Source: Methanococcoides sp052057775 (GTDB lineage Archaea > Halobacteriota > Methanosarcinia > Methanosarcinales > Methanosarcinaceae). Taken from it: a stretch of 64,000 nucleotides of DNA. Below the pieces are notes generated by a model. The model had not been told where the DNA came from. It ran no database searches and saw only the letters and a list, made by a program, of their open reading frames with translations. The position numbers and the translations under genes are program-made. The stretch spans positions 1,364,001 to 1,428,000 of the forward strand of contig NZ_CP195121.1 in NCBI RefSeq assembly GCF_052057775.1. Reading direction: 5' to 3'. Positions 39,179 to 48,150 of the stretch are shown piece after piece. How positions within the stretch are numbered: the first letter of the stretch is position 1; each line of letters opens with the position of its first letter.

Positions 39179-39736
39179 TCAAAGTGTTTTCAGATAGTCA
39201 ATAAGATCTTCAATGTCTGCATCTGACAGATCCCATTTTGGCATTGTATAATCAAGTTCCTCGCCAGCAGGATCTTTTCCTTCCCTTATAGCGATCTTAA
39301 TCGTTTCATCGGTGTATGGTGGATGTTCCTCATGTTCATCCTCATGTTCTTCTTCAGCCGTCAGGGTTTCATAGGTTATGTCCGGAGGAATCACTGTACC
39401 CATCATTATTGGCACCCCGCCTTTTCCATCTACTCCGTGACAACTTACACAACTTCCACCGTGAACATAAAGCCAATGGGGGCCATCGCTAACTGGTATC
39501 TGTTGTCCATCCTCATTAAAACCAGTATAATAGATCATCTCCCCATTAGACTCAAATTCTGTAATGATATTGGAACCTAATGATGGATCATATTGGTCCG
39601 GATACATGAATCCGGGTTCATGCCAGCCATATTCCTGAGACATCATGTTGTAAGGATCATTCCTGTCGTACAAACATCCGGCAACTGTTAGTACTATCCC
39701 AATCAAAAGAAATGTCATAATCATTCTTTTTACCAA
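39179..39736 (-). CDS. monoheme class I cytochrome c lipoprotein
   Basis: 185 residues. A signal peptide with lipobox (VLTVAGC) is followed by one heme site, GGSCVSCHGVDGKGG (near residue 95), and a distal Met candidate in LDYTMPKWDLSD (near 165). A His/Glu-rich stretch (EEEHEDEHEEHPPY) lies between. The fold pattern is that of small bacterial electron carriers, which are unusual in methanogens. I keep the TTG start at 39736, since GGGGGAATT precedes it and the basic n-region fits an export signal. It lies 80 bp after copB on the same strand. Confidence 0.85.
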   Translation of the reverse strand: MVKRMIMTFLLIGIVLTVAGCLYDRNDPYNMMSQEYGWHEPGFMYPDQYDPSLGSNIITEFESNGEMIYYTGFNEDGQQIPVSDGPHWLYVHGGSCVSCHGVDGKGGVPIMMGTVIPPDITYETLTAEEEHEDEHEEHPPYTDETIKIAIREGKDPAGEELDYTMPKWDLSDADIEDLIDYLKTL

Positions 39737-39816
39737 TTAAATTCCCCCAACTTTCATTAAATAAGTACATTAAAACTTAGATAATACAACAATAAGTATT
39801 TTTGTAATCTAAGTTT

Positions 39817-41826
39817 TCAATCCATCTTAAGAGATTTCGCGTTTATGGAAACTATCACCGTGCTGAGGCTCATAAGTACTGCTCCTGCTGCAGGACTGAG
39901 CAATATTCCATATCCAAACAGGACTCCAGCTGCCAAAGGAATTGCAAAAGCATTATAACCAGTAGCCCAGAGGAGATTCTGGAACATCTTTGAGTAGGTT
40001 TTCTTTGAGAGGATTATAATGTCTACTGCATTTCTGGGATCATTTCTGACTAGGATTATGTCTGCGCTTTCGATAGCCACATCTGTTCCGGCTCCGATGG
40101 CGATGCCAACATCTGCCTGGGCTAAAGCTGGAGCATCGTTTACTCCGTCTCCCACCATTGCTACAGTATATTTTTTCTGAACTTCTTTTATAGTCTGAGC
40201 CTTTTCATGGGGTAGGACTTCAGCAAAGTAATCATCAAGTCCGATTTCTTCAGCCACCCATTGAGCAACGAATTGGTTGTCTCCTGTGAGCATCATACAC
40301 TTTATTCCCATAGATTTGAGTTTTTCAATGGCTTCTTTTGATTCCTTTCTTACAATATCTGCAAGCCCTAATGCTCCTACTGGAGTATCGTTTTCAAGCA
40401 AAAGAACAACGGTTTTACCTTGCTTTTCCAGCTTTTCGATTTGATCACTTTTGAGCTCTATTCCATTTTCATTCAGATATCCTGGGCTGACAACCTTTAG
40501 CTTTCGTCTCAGAACTAATCCTTCAACACCTTTTCCAGGGATTGATTTGAATTCTTCAACATTTGGTGGTTCGAGGTTTTTTTCCTTTGCACTGTTTACC
40601 ACTCCAAGAGCAATTGGATGCTCGGAGTTGGATTCCAGAGAAGCGGCCAATCTCAGGATTTCATCTTTATCTGTCTCTGTAAAAGAAACTATATCAGTGA
40701 CACCAAACTTTCCTTCTGTAAGTGTTCCGGTTTTATCAAAAACAATAGCTTCCAGATCTTTTGAACGCTCGAAAGCCTGTCTATCTCTGACTAATAAACC
40801 AGAGTTAGCTGCCAGAGATGTGGATACAGCAACAACAAGAGGGATTGCCAGGCCCAAGGCATGTGGACATGCTATAACCATAACAGTAACTGCCCTCTCA
40901 AGAGCAAAAACAAACTCACTTCCAAAGGACAGCCATGCAACAAGGGTGATTGTACCGGCACTTATGGCTATTATCGTGAGGAACAGAGCAGCCCTGTTTG
41001 CCAGATCCTGTGTCCTTGATTTGCTTTCCTGTGCACTTCTAACTAGATCGATAACCTGATTTAGGTATGTATCCTTTCCAGTTTTCTTGACTTCCACCTG
41101 CATGGAACCTTCACCATTGATAGCTCCCCCGATAACCTCGTCTCCGGATCTTTTGGATACAGGCTTTGATTCTCCTGTAAGCATAGCTTCGTTGACGCTG
41201 CTCTCTCCCTCTACCAAAATTCCATCTACAGGAATTTTCTCTCCAGGTTTGACAAGCACCTTGTCTGCGACCTTTAGCTCGTCCACTCGAACATCGATTG
41301 TCTCTCCATCTCTTATTAGGTGGGCTTCAGAAGGCATTATTTTTACCAATTCTTCAAGAGCTCTTGATGCACCTATCACAGAACGCATTTCAGTCCAGTG
41401 ACCTAGGAGCATGATGTCTATAAGGGTAACAAGTTCCCAAAAAAAGAACTTTCCTGGCAAGCCAAAAACTACTGCAGAACTATAAACGTAGGCCACGCTA
41501 ATAGCAACGGCTATCAGAGTCATCATACCTGGATTTTTGGTTTTTAACTCGCTGTAGATTCCTTTAAGGAAGGGGTGTCCTCCATAGAAATAAATTATTG
41601 AAGATAATGAAAAGAGAATGATATTTGAGCCCAAGAATTTCAATTCATATCCTAAAAATGTCTGAATAGCAGGAGATAAGGCGAGGACTGGAAATGTGAG
41701 AATTAGTGATACAATAAATCTCTTTTTAAAATCTTCCATCATCATGGCGTGATGACTTTTTCCTTCATGCTCCATGTCGTGCATTGAATGCTTATGCTCA
41801 CTATTTCCTTGTCCTTCATGTTCCAT
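39817..41826 (-). CDS. copB: CopB-type copper-translocating P-type ATPase
   Basis: 669 residues. The His/Met-rich N-terminus (HKHSMHDMEHEGKSHHAMMM) replaces the Cys-type metal domains. The metal-site motif is CPHALGLAIP (near residue 335), with phosphorylation loop FDKTGTLTEGKFG (near 378), the SEHPIALGVV motif, and GDGVNDAPALAQADVG (near 575). A CPH motif plus a His-rich start indicates the P1B-3/CopB group, exporting copper (often reported for Cu2+ or Cu+). GGGGGCACTGTTAG precedes the ATG. Main cargo of element A. Confidence 0.94.
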   Translation of the reverse strand: MEHEGQGNSEHKHSMHDMEHEGKSHHAMMMEDFKKRFIVSLILTFPVLALSPAIQTFLGYELKFLGSNIILFSLSSIIYFYGGHPFLKGIYSELKTKNPGMMTLIAVAISVAYVYSSAVVFGLPGKFFFWELVTLIDIMLLGHWTEMRSVIGASRALEELVKIMPSEAHLIRDGETIDVRVDELKVADKVLVKPGEKIPVDGILVEGESSVNEAMLTGESKPVSKRSGDEVIGGAINGEGSMQVEVKKTGKDTYLNQVIDLVRSAQESKSRTQDLANRAALFLTIIAISAGTITLVAWLSFGSEFVFALERAVTVMVIACPHALGLAIPLVVAVSTSLAANSGLLVRDRQAFERSKDLEAIVFDKTGTLTEGKFGVTDIVSFTETDKDEILRLAASLESNSEHPIALGVVNSAKEKNLEPPNVEEFKSIPGKGVEGLVLRRKLKVVSPGYLNENGIELKSDQIEKLEKQGKTVVLLLENDTPVGALGLADIVRKESKEAIEKLKSMGIKCMMLTGDNQFVAQWVAEEIGLDDYFAEVLPHEKAQTIKEVQKKYTVAMVGDGVNDAPALAQADVGIAIGAGTDVAIESADIILVRNDPRNAVDIIILSKKTYSKMFQNLLWATGYNAFAIPLAAGVLFGYGILLSPAAGAVLMSLSTVIVSINAKSLKMD

Positions 41827-41966
41827 CTAACAGTGCCCCCATTTAAATGATGATTAAAAGAAGTTAAAAAGGTGTCGGATTGGCTTATTTTTATCATATA
41901 ATGTAAGACAAGGCAATAAATGGTGATCTACCATCAGGATATCTTCAAATAATGTCACTATACAAA

Positions 41967-41977
41967 CACTTATAATC
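41967..41977 (+). promoter_or_regulatory. TATA box of the Cys-rich membrane peptide gene
   Basis: CACTTATAATC lies about 25-30 bases before the ATG at 42000, so the message is probably leaderless. Confidence 0.55.
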
Positions 41978-41999
41978 TCCAGAAATAAACGTATTAGTA

Positions 42000-42230
42000 A
42001 TGTCTAAAAAACTCAAACCTCTTCCGATGGTTACCCGTAAAAACGGTATTGAAAATAGCTGCAGTACCGGAAGTTGTGGAACTGGTGCTTGTGCTGGAGG
42101 CTTTGGGATAAAAGCGGGATCTGAAAAAAATGTCGTATACAGGAACATTCTTGTCTATTTACTTATAGGGATTGTGATGCTGCTAACGGCATACATTACC
42201 TTGAATATCATAACTTCAATCCTCAATTAA
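42000..42230 (+). CDS. small Cys-rich single-span membrane protein
   Basis: 76 residues. A soluble N-terminal part has the cluster NSCSTGSCGTGACAGG (four Cys in 12 residues, near 20-31), and one C-terminal membrane span follows (ILVYLLIGIVMLLTAYI). The Cys cluster suggests a metal or FeS site facing the cytoplasm. It is divergent from copB by about 170 bp, so copper delivery or sensing is a fair guess. Not recognised as a named family. Confidence 0.7.
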   Translation: MSKKLKPLPMVTRKNGIENSCSTGSCGTGACAGGFGIKAGSEKNVVYRNILVYLLIGIVMLLTAYITLNIITSILN

Positions 42231-42505
42231 GCCTTCCCTCTTTTTTTTAGATGCCATACTTTTTTGAATGATGATTCCAGGACAATAAACTGAGAGTTTA
42301 TTCATTCTGTTGAAGAAGATAATCTTGCAATTTCATTTTCAGAATGGGAATAAGTGGAGTCTGACAAATCAAGTCAAATTTAAGAAAAGTAGATCCGCTG
42401 AAATTAAAATTTTGGATTATCGTGATGTGAGTTTGCTTGATATTTAATATCTAATAATTTCATCCTTCAAAATGCTGAATTAAATATTATGAAATAGAGC
42501 CTTCT

Positions 42506-42598
42506 CATTCAGACCTCGAAACCCGCATATCTGCGCTGGAACGTAGACTCTCTCAACTAGAAAAACCGCAATCAAGCACATCAGAAAAACGAGATGGG
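42506..42598 (+). pseudogene. remnant of the integrase N-terminal part (element A)
   Basis: In the same frame as the following integrase, this encodes HSDLETRISALERRLSQLEK followed by PQSSTSEKRD. It parallels residues 69-98 of the intact N-terminal fragment at 53.25 kb (HSSLETRLASLEQRLSQLEK). The first 68 residues and any start codon are gone; an in-frame stop lies about 30 bases upstream. It is the right end of element A. Confidence 0.82.
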
Positions 42599-42637
42599 GC
42601 CGCTGGAATTCGAATCCAGGACCTCCGCCGTGTGAAG
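42595..42637 (-). other. att copy 2: tRNA 3' half with a different T-arm
   Basis: Read on the minus strand, CTTCACACGGCGGAGGTC equals tRNA-Val(CAC). What follows is a different but perfectly paired T-arm (CTGGA-TTCGAAT-TCCAG) and acceptor strand CGGCCCC. It has the same 43-base length and spacing as copies 1 and 3. The core CCTCCGCCGTGTGAAG is at 42622-42637. It separates elements A and B. Confidence 0.85.
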
Positions 42638-43534
42638 GGGGTTGCTAGCGATTTTACGGCAAATTATCAGCCTTCCATATGTGCATCTAGTATGATTGAT
42701 AATGCTTCCTTGCAGGACTCTGTTGCAAGTGATGAATTCAGGCAGGAAGTAACACTAAATGACATGTGGTCAATGCATGAGCCGGAATTTAGCGAGTGGT
42801 TGAAAGCTCGTAAGCTATCTGCTAGTACAGAAAGGGATTACTTTAGCGGCCTAATTAACATTTTTAACAAGTACACAATTTGCAGTCCAAAGGATTTTCG
42901 TGGCTTAGAATTGGCTGATAAAGAGTCTCGTGGTCTGAGAAATTTAATAAACTATTTTGAAGACGAAGAGATGTATGAAATCTGCGGTGCACCTCTTGAA
43001 AGATGGAGAAAGAATATAAAAATAAAAAAATCGGGCATCTGTGAGATTTATATTACTGATGATGAAGTTAGAGAAGGTTACAAAGGATGTCCAGAAGATG
43101 TGAGATCTTTATACAAGCTTCTTGTGTATTCTGGAAATCGTTTAAGTCATGTTCATGAGGTGGTTAAAAACTTCGATGCAGGAAAGGTTGTAGTTGAAGG
43201 CGATGTTGCTCACTATCCAACTTCATCTTTGTCAAAAGGCAACAAACGGACATTCCAGATCTATTTCCCAACTGCTTTTATCCCTGAACTAAAGAAAATT
43301 GATACCAATCTAGCTTACAAGAGTTTGACCAAGAAGCTTCAAGTAAACCGTGCATCTGCAAAGACTATCAGGAAATGGCACCTCAACATGTTAGTCCAAG
43401 CAGGTGTTGGTGAGAGCGTTGCAGACTTTATTCAGGGTAGGTCTCCAACGACGGTTGGAAGTGCTCATTACCTGAATAAAGTGCATCAGGCCACCCTGCA
43501 ATATTCTAGAGTATTGGATAAGTTTCCGATATGA
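42632..43534 (+). CDS. SSV-type integrase, C-terminal part (element B)
   Basis: About 300 residues. The catalytic elements are LLVYSGNRLSHVHE (Arg), SKGNKRTFQIYFP (Lys region), SAKTIRKWHLNML and TTVGSAHYLNKV (Tyr nucleophile). It lines up along its whole length with the element A copy. The frame is open leftward through the tRNA-like att and the N-terminal remnant to about 42479, but there is no start there. The GTG at 42632 is itself tRNA-derived. It probably needs the N-terminal part from 53.25 kb, regained on excision, to be a working recombinase. Confidence 0.85.
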   Translation: MKGVASDFTANYQPSICASSMIDNASLQDSVASDEFRQEVTLNDMWSMHEPEFSEWLKARKLSASTERDYFSGLINIFNKYTICSPKDFRGLELADKESRGLRNLINYFEDEEMYEICGAPLERWRKNIKIKKSGICEIYITDDEVREGYKGCPEDVRSLYKLLVYSGNRLSHVHEVVKNFDAGKVVVEGDVAHYPTSSLSKGNKRTFQIYFPTAFIPELKKIDTNLAYKSLTKKLQVNRASAKTIRKWHLNMLVQAGVGESVADFIQGRSPTTVGSAHYLNKVHQATLQYSRVLDKFPI

Positions 43535-43566
43535 TTCATGTATGATGTTCACAGTTTACCAAATAT

Positions 43567-43673
43567 GGAACACTTGGTACAGTTGGAACATTTCATATCA
43601 TACATTGCAATGCATAAGTAAGCTGTACAATGTATATCAAAAACATGATGCCAATAGGGGTTAATATGTTCCA
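43567..43673 (+). repeat. iteron repeat, copy 1
   Basis: The left array has GGAACA/GGTACA/GGAACA at 43567, 43576 and 43585 (9-bp period). The centre has TGCAATGCAT, GTACAATGTA and TATCAAAAACATGATG. The right side has a single TGTTCC (43668) and a degenerate second unit. It lies between the integrase C-part and the AAA ATPase gene. Confidence 0.8.
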
Positions 43674-43747
43674 TGTATTCTCCCCTATATGCTGCATCCT
43701 ACGTCATATAATATCTCTATTGACTATCTCTTCACATGACTGTAAAG

Positions 43748-45877
43748 TTATTGTGTGGGACAAAGCCTGCTGATGGCTACATTGCATTCATCAATCACAA
43801 ATTGAGGAACCATTTGGTATTTACTTGGATCTAGTTGGTAAATATAATTATTTTCAATATGGAAAGCCTCGTTAATAAACTTTAATATAACCTTCGAGTC
43901 AATTTTATCAATTTCATCATCTCTATTTTCAAAAATAATTCGATAAATATGGAGCTTTTCATAGTTGTTATCTGTTGAATCATAAATGCTCATCATTTCA
44001 GCATCATCATTTATGATATCTAGTAATTCATCATAATTGAACTCTTGTAATTGTCCATGGATTTCAGCCATTCCTAAATCGATTTCTTCTGGAGTCATTT
44101 CTCGTTCAATTCCTTCATCTTTAATTTTAGGTTTAACTCTTTTATGCAGAAGACTAGAAATTATCTGATAGCCATTTCCTTTAACGTCATTGACTTCATA
44201 TAACCTACGCAAATAAATTAGTCTATTAATCATATTAGTTGATGAATTTTGAACATTTGCCCTATTTATCTCTTCAAATGTTTTGATATCGTCTTTCTCA
44301 ATTTCCTGTTCAGTCAATTGATTGTGATTATTCTCTAAAAAAGTTGCAAAAGGAAGCGGAAATCGATCCCTGTGATGCAACATCATATCAATAATTGGAT
44401 CGAAATCATGAGTTAGCAATAAAACAGATTTATCTTTAAAAGTGTCACTTTTTCTAAAAAGCATATCAATAATTGCATATTTTTTATTTTTATCAAATGA
44501 CGATATAGGATCATCTAAAATAACAATGTCAGGTGACTGCTTTAATGCATCATACATAAAAAGAACTAATGAGAATGCATTTTTCTCACCAAAACTTAAA
44601 TGTTTCTTTGCATCAACAATTTCATGGTCAACATCAGTAGCAAGTAATTTGAGTTTATGATTTCCTTTTTCATCTTCACTCAAATCAACTTTGTAGCCAT
44701 ATCCTGCATTCTTTAAAAATTCATTAATTTTTTCATTATATGTTTTTACTAATCTTTCAATATGGCGGTTCTGTTGATTAACAAATCTCTGTAATTCGCC
44801 TGCTCTTGTTAATGTAGTATCAATAGAATTGTTAATATCTTCTATTTTTGCATGTGTTTTTTCAGAATTAAGGTGATTATAGAGGCCTAAATCGATTTTA
44901 TATAGCTCCAATTCTTCAATTACTCTTCCAACATCTTTTAAGGCACTGAATCCGATTGACTTTGTTTTGTTCAATTTTTCAGTTAGTCTATCAATCTGCG
45001 TTTTTATTTCTTGTAGAAAAACAACTTGGTCATCAGTATAGCCCTCTGTATTTCCAATAAATTCATCAATTTTTAATTGTGTAGCATCTGTAAAATATTC
45101 TTTTAGGCTACTAAATGTCTCGAGGATTTCATTTAGATGTTCTACTGATTTTGCATCATATACTTCAGAAACTTGATTTATTGTTTGTCTCTTCTCTTCA
45201 ATATTAGAGACACAATAGGGACATTTGTCTGCTATGTCTAAGTATGATTTTCCATCTAAATGCCATTTAATCCATTTAGGACTTCCTCTTTGTTGAAGGT
45301 AATCAGTATAATCTTCCAAGCCAGATGGGATATGTTTTATAACATTTCCATTTTTAAATGCTTTTGCTAAAGGACTTGATCCATGTAGCCCTGTTCTCGT
45401 TTGTCTCCCAAAACTTTTACTTAGTTTAGTCAAATCGCTAATAAATTCATCAATTTCTTCATCATGAGCAAATGTTGTCCTAATTTCATTGATCAGTAAA
45501 CCAATGTTTTCCAGCCCTCTTTCGTAATCCTCAGTACGAATAAAAATGTCAAAACTCCCTTTCAATAGATCATCTGGTGAAAAAACGAAATCATTTATAT
45601 ATTTTTCATCAAATATCATTATAGTTGAGATATCATCGATTCCAGTAACTTCAGGATCATTATCTGAATCGCCAATAAACTTGAATGGCTTAAGATCTTC
45701 TATCTTTCTTGTGCTGTTTGCCTTATCTTCGACTGCATACAATAATGCTTTTGCAATTGTAGATTTTCCAGTACCATTAATTCCATACTTAATATTCAAT
45801 TTATTTTTCTTAATTGAAATTAAACCATTATCGATACTATTGCAATTATTAATAACAACATCCCAATTTTCATACAT
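43748..45877 (-). CDS. AAA_13/RloC-like ATPase, probable anti-virus protein
   Basis: 709 residues. An ABC-type ATPase is split by a long coiled coil: Walker A GINGTGKST (32-40), signature LSFGEKNAF (427-435), Walker B DIVILDDPISSFD (450-462), and H-loop LLTHD (487-491). In the coiled-coil region CPYC (219-222) could form a zinc hook. After the ATPase comes R557-xxx-E561 and H578, a spacing reminiscent of the Arg-Glu-His triad of PrrC/RloC anticodon nucleases. That reading is inference; a plain AAA_13 protein is the safer call. AT-rich, with no clear ribosome site. Neighbours include SLATT and TIR genes. Confidence 0.8.
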   Translation of the reverse strand: MYENWDVVINNCNSIDNGLISIKKNKLNIKYGINGTGKSTIAKALLYAVEDKANSTRKIEDLKPFKFIGDSDNDPEVTGIDDISTIMIFDEKYINDFVFSPDDLLKGSFDIFIRTEDYERGLENIGLLINEIRTTFAHDEEIDEFISDLTKLSKSFGRQTRTGLHGSSPLAKAFKNGNVIKHIPSGLEDYTDYLQQRGSPKWIKWHLDGKSYLDIADKCPYCVSNIEEKRQTINQVSEVYDAKSVEHLNEILETFSSLKEYFTDATQLKIDEFIGNTEGYTDDQVVFLQEIKTQIDRLTEKLNKTKSIGFSALKDVGRVIEELELYKIDLGLYNHLNSEKTHAKIEDINNSIDTTLTRAGELQRFVNQQNRHIERLVKTYNEKINEFLKNAGYGYKVDLSEDEKGNHKLKLLATDVDHEIVDAKKHLSFGEKNAFSLVLFMYDALKQSPDIVILDDPISSFDKNKKYAIIDMLFRKSDTFKDKSVLLLTHDFDPIIDMMLHHRDRFPLPFATFLENNHNQLTEQEIEKDDIKTFEEINRANVQNSSTNMINRLIYLRRLYEVNDVKGNGYQIISSLLHKRVKPKIKDEGIEREMTPEEIDLGMAEIHGQLQEFNYDELLDIINDDAEMMSIYDSTDNNYEKLHIYRIIFENRDDEIDKIDSKVILKFINEAFHIENNYIYQLDPSKYQMVPQFVIDECNVAISRLCPTQ

Positions 45878-46437
45878 ACACTTTGAGAAATTACTGAAGG
45901 AATATATAGTTTTTGAAATATTTATTCACTGAACTAAATACAGTAAACAAAGTAAGAATATAAGAGAAATATAGGGATGCTCATCGCTATGATTCTAATT
46001 AACATTGCATAATTCATGTTGTATTTGCTTTTTAAATATCTGGAACACATGGAACAGTTAGAACACTTCTCATGAACAGAGTAGAGTGCAGTGCATTCTT
46101 CAGTACAATGTACGATCATCAAAAAATGATAACAAAACAAAGGTAAAAACGTACCACGCATTCTAGCTTACTGTATGTTTAGCAAGTGTTCCACGCGTAC
46201 CAACTGTTCCATTTATGATTCCACCTGCTCGTAGAAAAGATGGGATTCTCCAGAGGTACATTCATTACATAAAGCAGAATACTATGGATGGTAAACCATT
46301 TACTCTCAACACTCATATACCCAAAAAAAACAAAATATATATAGGTAGAAATAAATTTTGTTGTATATTTAAATCGAATTTTTTAAACGATATCATAGAA
46401 AGACGAACTAGCTGTAGTAGATAATTTTTGGTGTATT
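45878..46437. other. intergenic region holding iteron repeat copy 2
   Basis: A divergent spacer between the AAA ATPase and SLATT genes. Besides the repeat, it has a short AT-rich stretch (CAAAATATATATAGG near 46332) that may be the SLATT promoter. Short frames across it follow the repeat and are not called. Confidence 0.55.
46042..46210 (+). repeat. iteron repeat, copy 2
   Basis: The left array has GGAACA, GGAACA and AGAACA at 46042, 46051 and 46060. The right inverted array has TGTTCC, CGTACC and TGTTCC at 46187, 46196 and 46205. All have a 9-bp period. The centre carries GTACAATGTACG and CATCAAAAAATGATAAC. Confidence 0.88.
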
Positions 46438-47334
46438 ATGGAACTCCCTGATAGTTATTTTATATACGATAAAAGTGCTATAATTGCACAAAGTAAGCAT
46501 TTTAAGCTAATTATATGTGAATTAATCCAATTAGTGATTGTTGCAGTATTATCCTTGATCATCTCTCTCTTGCATAAGGAACCGATTCCTACAATTGGTT
46601 TTTCAGCTATAGTTATCATATTTTTTATTGGGATTATAATTCAATTGCATTATAACAAAAAGCAATTCGAAAGAAAATGGTTTGAATTTAGAGCCGTAGC
46701 TGAATCCATAAAGAGTTTAGCATGGCAATATGCCGCAGGATGCGGAAATTTTTGTGAAGAGAATAACGCTGAAATGTTATTCCTTCAACAAATTAAGCAA
46801 ATAAAAGAAACATATAAAGTAAATCCTGATCCTAAAATAACATCTTCTGGTATATTAGATGAAAAAAAGCAGTCTATGGAAAAAATAAGAAAAATGAAAT
46901 GGGAAGAAAAGAGGGAGGCATACATTAAGGAACGTATTGATGATCAAATTACTTGGTACACAGATAAAGCAAAACTAAACAAAAAATACTCTACTATATA
47001 TGAGAATATTATAATTGGATTACAATTTATTGTTATTTTTGTAGGCATAGTTCTAGTATATACTCATGTTAATGGTGCTCCAGTACTGGCTTTGGTTGTT
47101 ACGTTGATTACAGGTATAATTGGGTGGAGTCGAAGTAAACAGTATGCAGAATTAGTGGACCCATACCAAAATGCGGCTCGTGAATTGAACGAAATAAGGC
47201 AAGAAATTGAATTAGTTGAAGAAGAACTAAGCTTTCAGCGTTTGGTTCTAAATGCTGAGCAAGCGATTTCGCGCGAGCATACGATGTGGCTAGTTAATCG
47301 TGGATTATATAATCATTGGCATAAATTGGAATAA
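46438..47334 (+). CDS. SLATT-domain (DUF4231) two-span membrane protein
   Basis: 298 residues. Two membrane hairpins are visible, near 28-50 / 55-72 and near 200-240. Between and after them lie the DUF4231-type WYTDKAKLNKKYSTIYENII and GWSRSKQYAELVDPYQNAAR segments, then a helical tail. SLATT proteins are predicted pore-forming effectors of nucleotide-signal defence systems. No cyclase or SLOG partner is adjacent, but TIR genes follow. GGTGTATT precedes the ATG. It may trigger membrane damage on infection; this is inferred from the family. Confidence 0.82.
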   Translation: MELPDSYFIYDKSAIIAQSKHFKLIICELIQLVIVAVLSLIISLLHKEPIPTIGFSAIVIIFFIGIIIQLHYNKKQFERKWFEFRAVAESIKSLAWQYAAGCGNFCEENNAEMLFLQQIKQIKETYKVNPDPKITSSGILDEKKQSMEKIRKMKWEEKREAYIKERIDDQITWYTDKAKLNKKYSTIYENIIIGLQFIVIFVGIVLVYTHVNGAPVLALVVTLITGIIGWSRSKQYAELVDPYQNAARELNEIRQEIELVEEELSFQRLVLNAEQAISREHTMWLVNRGLYNHWHKLE

Positions 47335-47552
47335 ATTAGTTTACGAATGAAGTTAGTTGCCAGCTAAAAATCCTAATTGTGTTAGTATTTAATTGAAACA
47401 AGAAGTGAAATATGTAAGCTATACTCAAGACTTAAATGACATCGCAAGGAATTATGAATAATAAATTCGAGAGTTATGTATTAAATTGAACTATTACATT
47501 TTTAATTGTGCATAATCAACTGATAAAAGAAAACATAAAAAAGGGATAATGA

Positions 47553-47975
47553 TTATCTCCTTTTTTCAGCTTCTTGAACCTTCTTTTGCATATTTTCAGG
47601 TTCGTCCCAATAATAAACGAAATACTTTTTATTATCAAATATTTTAGGACAATCGGAATAACTCTTGATTTCTTCATTTTTTCCTTTTAATACTATTCCT
47701 ACAATTCCTTTATTTTTAGATTGGCTAATTTCCAATTCCTTGTTGACCCATTCACTTTTTTTTGTTTCACCTGAAATTAAGCAGACCGTTACAGACGATT
47801 TGTCGATTAATGATTTGATATATTGTTCAATTTCGTAATCAGGCTTGCCTTTGTAATCTTTCTTGCATGAGCCATCGACAAAATTTATACCTGCGTTTGG
47901 ATTATCTAACATTCCTCTAAAACCATTAACCTGTTCAATATCTTCATCATATGCGAAACTTAAGAAAATTTGCAT
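47553..47975 (-). CDS. MTH538-type TIR-like protein (ThsB-like)
   Basis: 140 residues. The opening MQIFLSFAYDEDIEQVNGFR, the GKPDYEIEQYIKSLIDKSSV helix and VCLISGETKKSEWVNKELEI fit the TIR-like fold of MTH538/DUF1863. In Thoeris defence, ThsB proteins of this type make a cyclic ADP-ribose signal. The candidate catalytic Glu is in WVNKELEIS (near residue 79). A ThsA-like NADase is not in the window. AGGTGTATAAAAA precedes the ATG. Confidence 0.8.
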   Translation of the reverse strand: MQIFLSFAYDEDIEQVNGFRGMLDNPNAGINFVDGSCKKDYKGKPDYEIEQYIKSLIDKSSVTVCLISGETKKSEWVNKELEISQSKNKGIVGIVLKGKNEEIKSYSDCPKIFDNKKYFVYYWDEPENMQKKVQEAEKRR

Positions 47976-48150
47976 TTTTTATACACCTAGTGAATATTAA
48001 CTAATAATCTATAAAAATATTATGATATTAATTAATTTAATTGAATGTTTCAGTGAGTATCGAAATAAAATAGTTATTAATTACTTTCCCACATTTCCAA
48101 CTGCATCTCCTCAGAGAATCGCATCGGGAATACCTTCAGTCTTACTCAAC

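Larger units (their letters stand above)
38142..42637 (+). mobile_element. integrated element A (about 4.5 kb)
   Basis: Bounded by two copies of the 16-base tRNA-Val anticodon core. It contains the C-terminal integrase part at its left end, a copper/cytochrome cargo, and at its right end only a fragment of the integrase N-terminal part. Without a complete N-terminal gene it probably cannot excise by itself. Confidence 0.8.

Noticed and set aside
45934..46161. 75-codon Cys-containing frame left of the SLATT gene
   Set aside because: It is simply a translation of iteron repeat copy 2.
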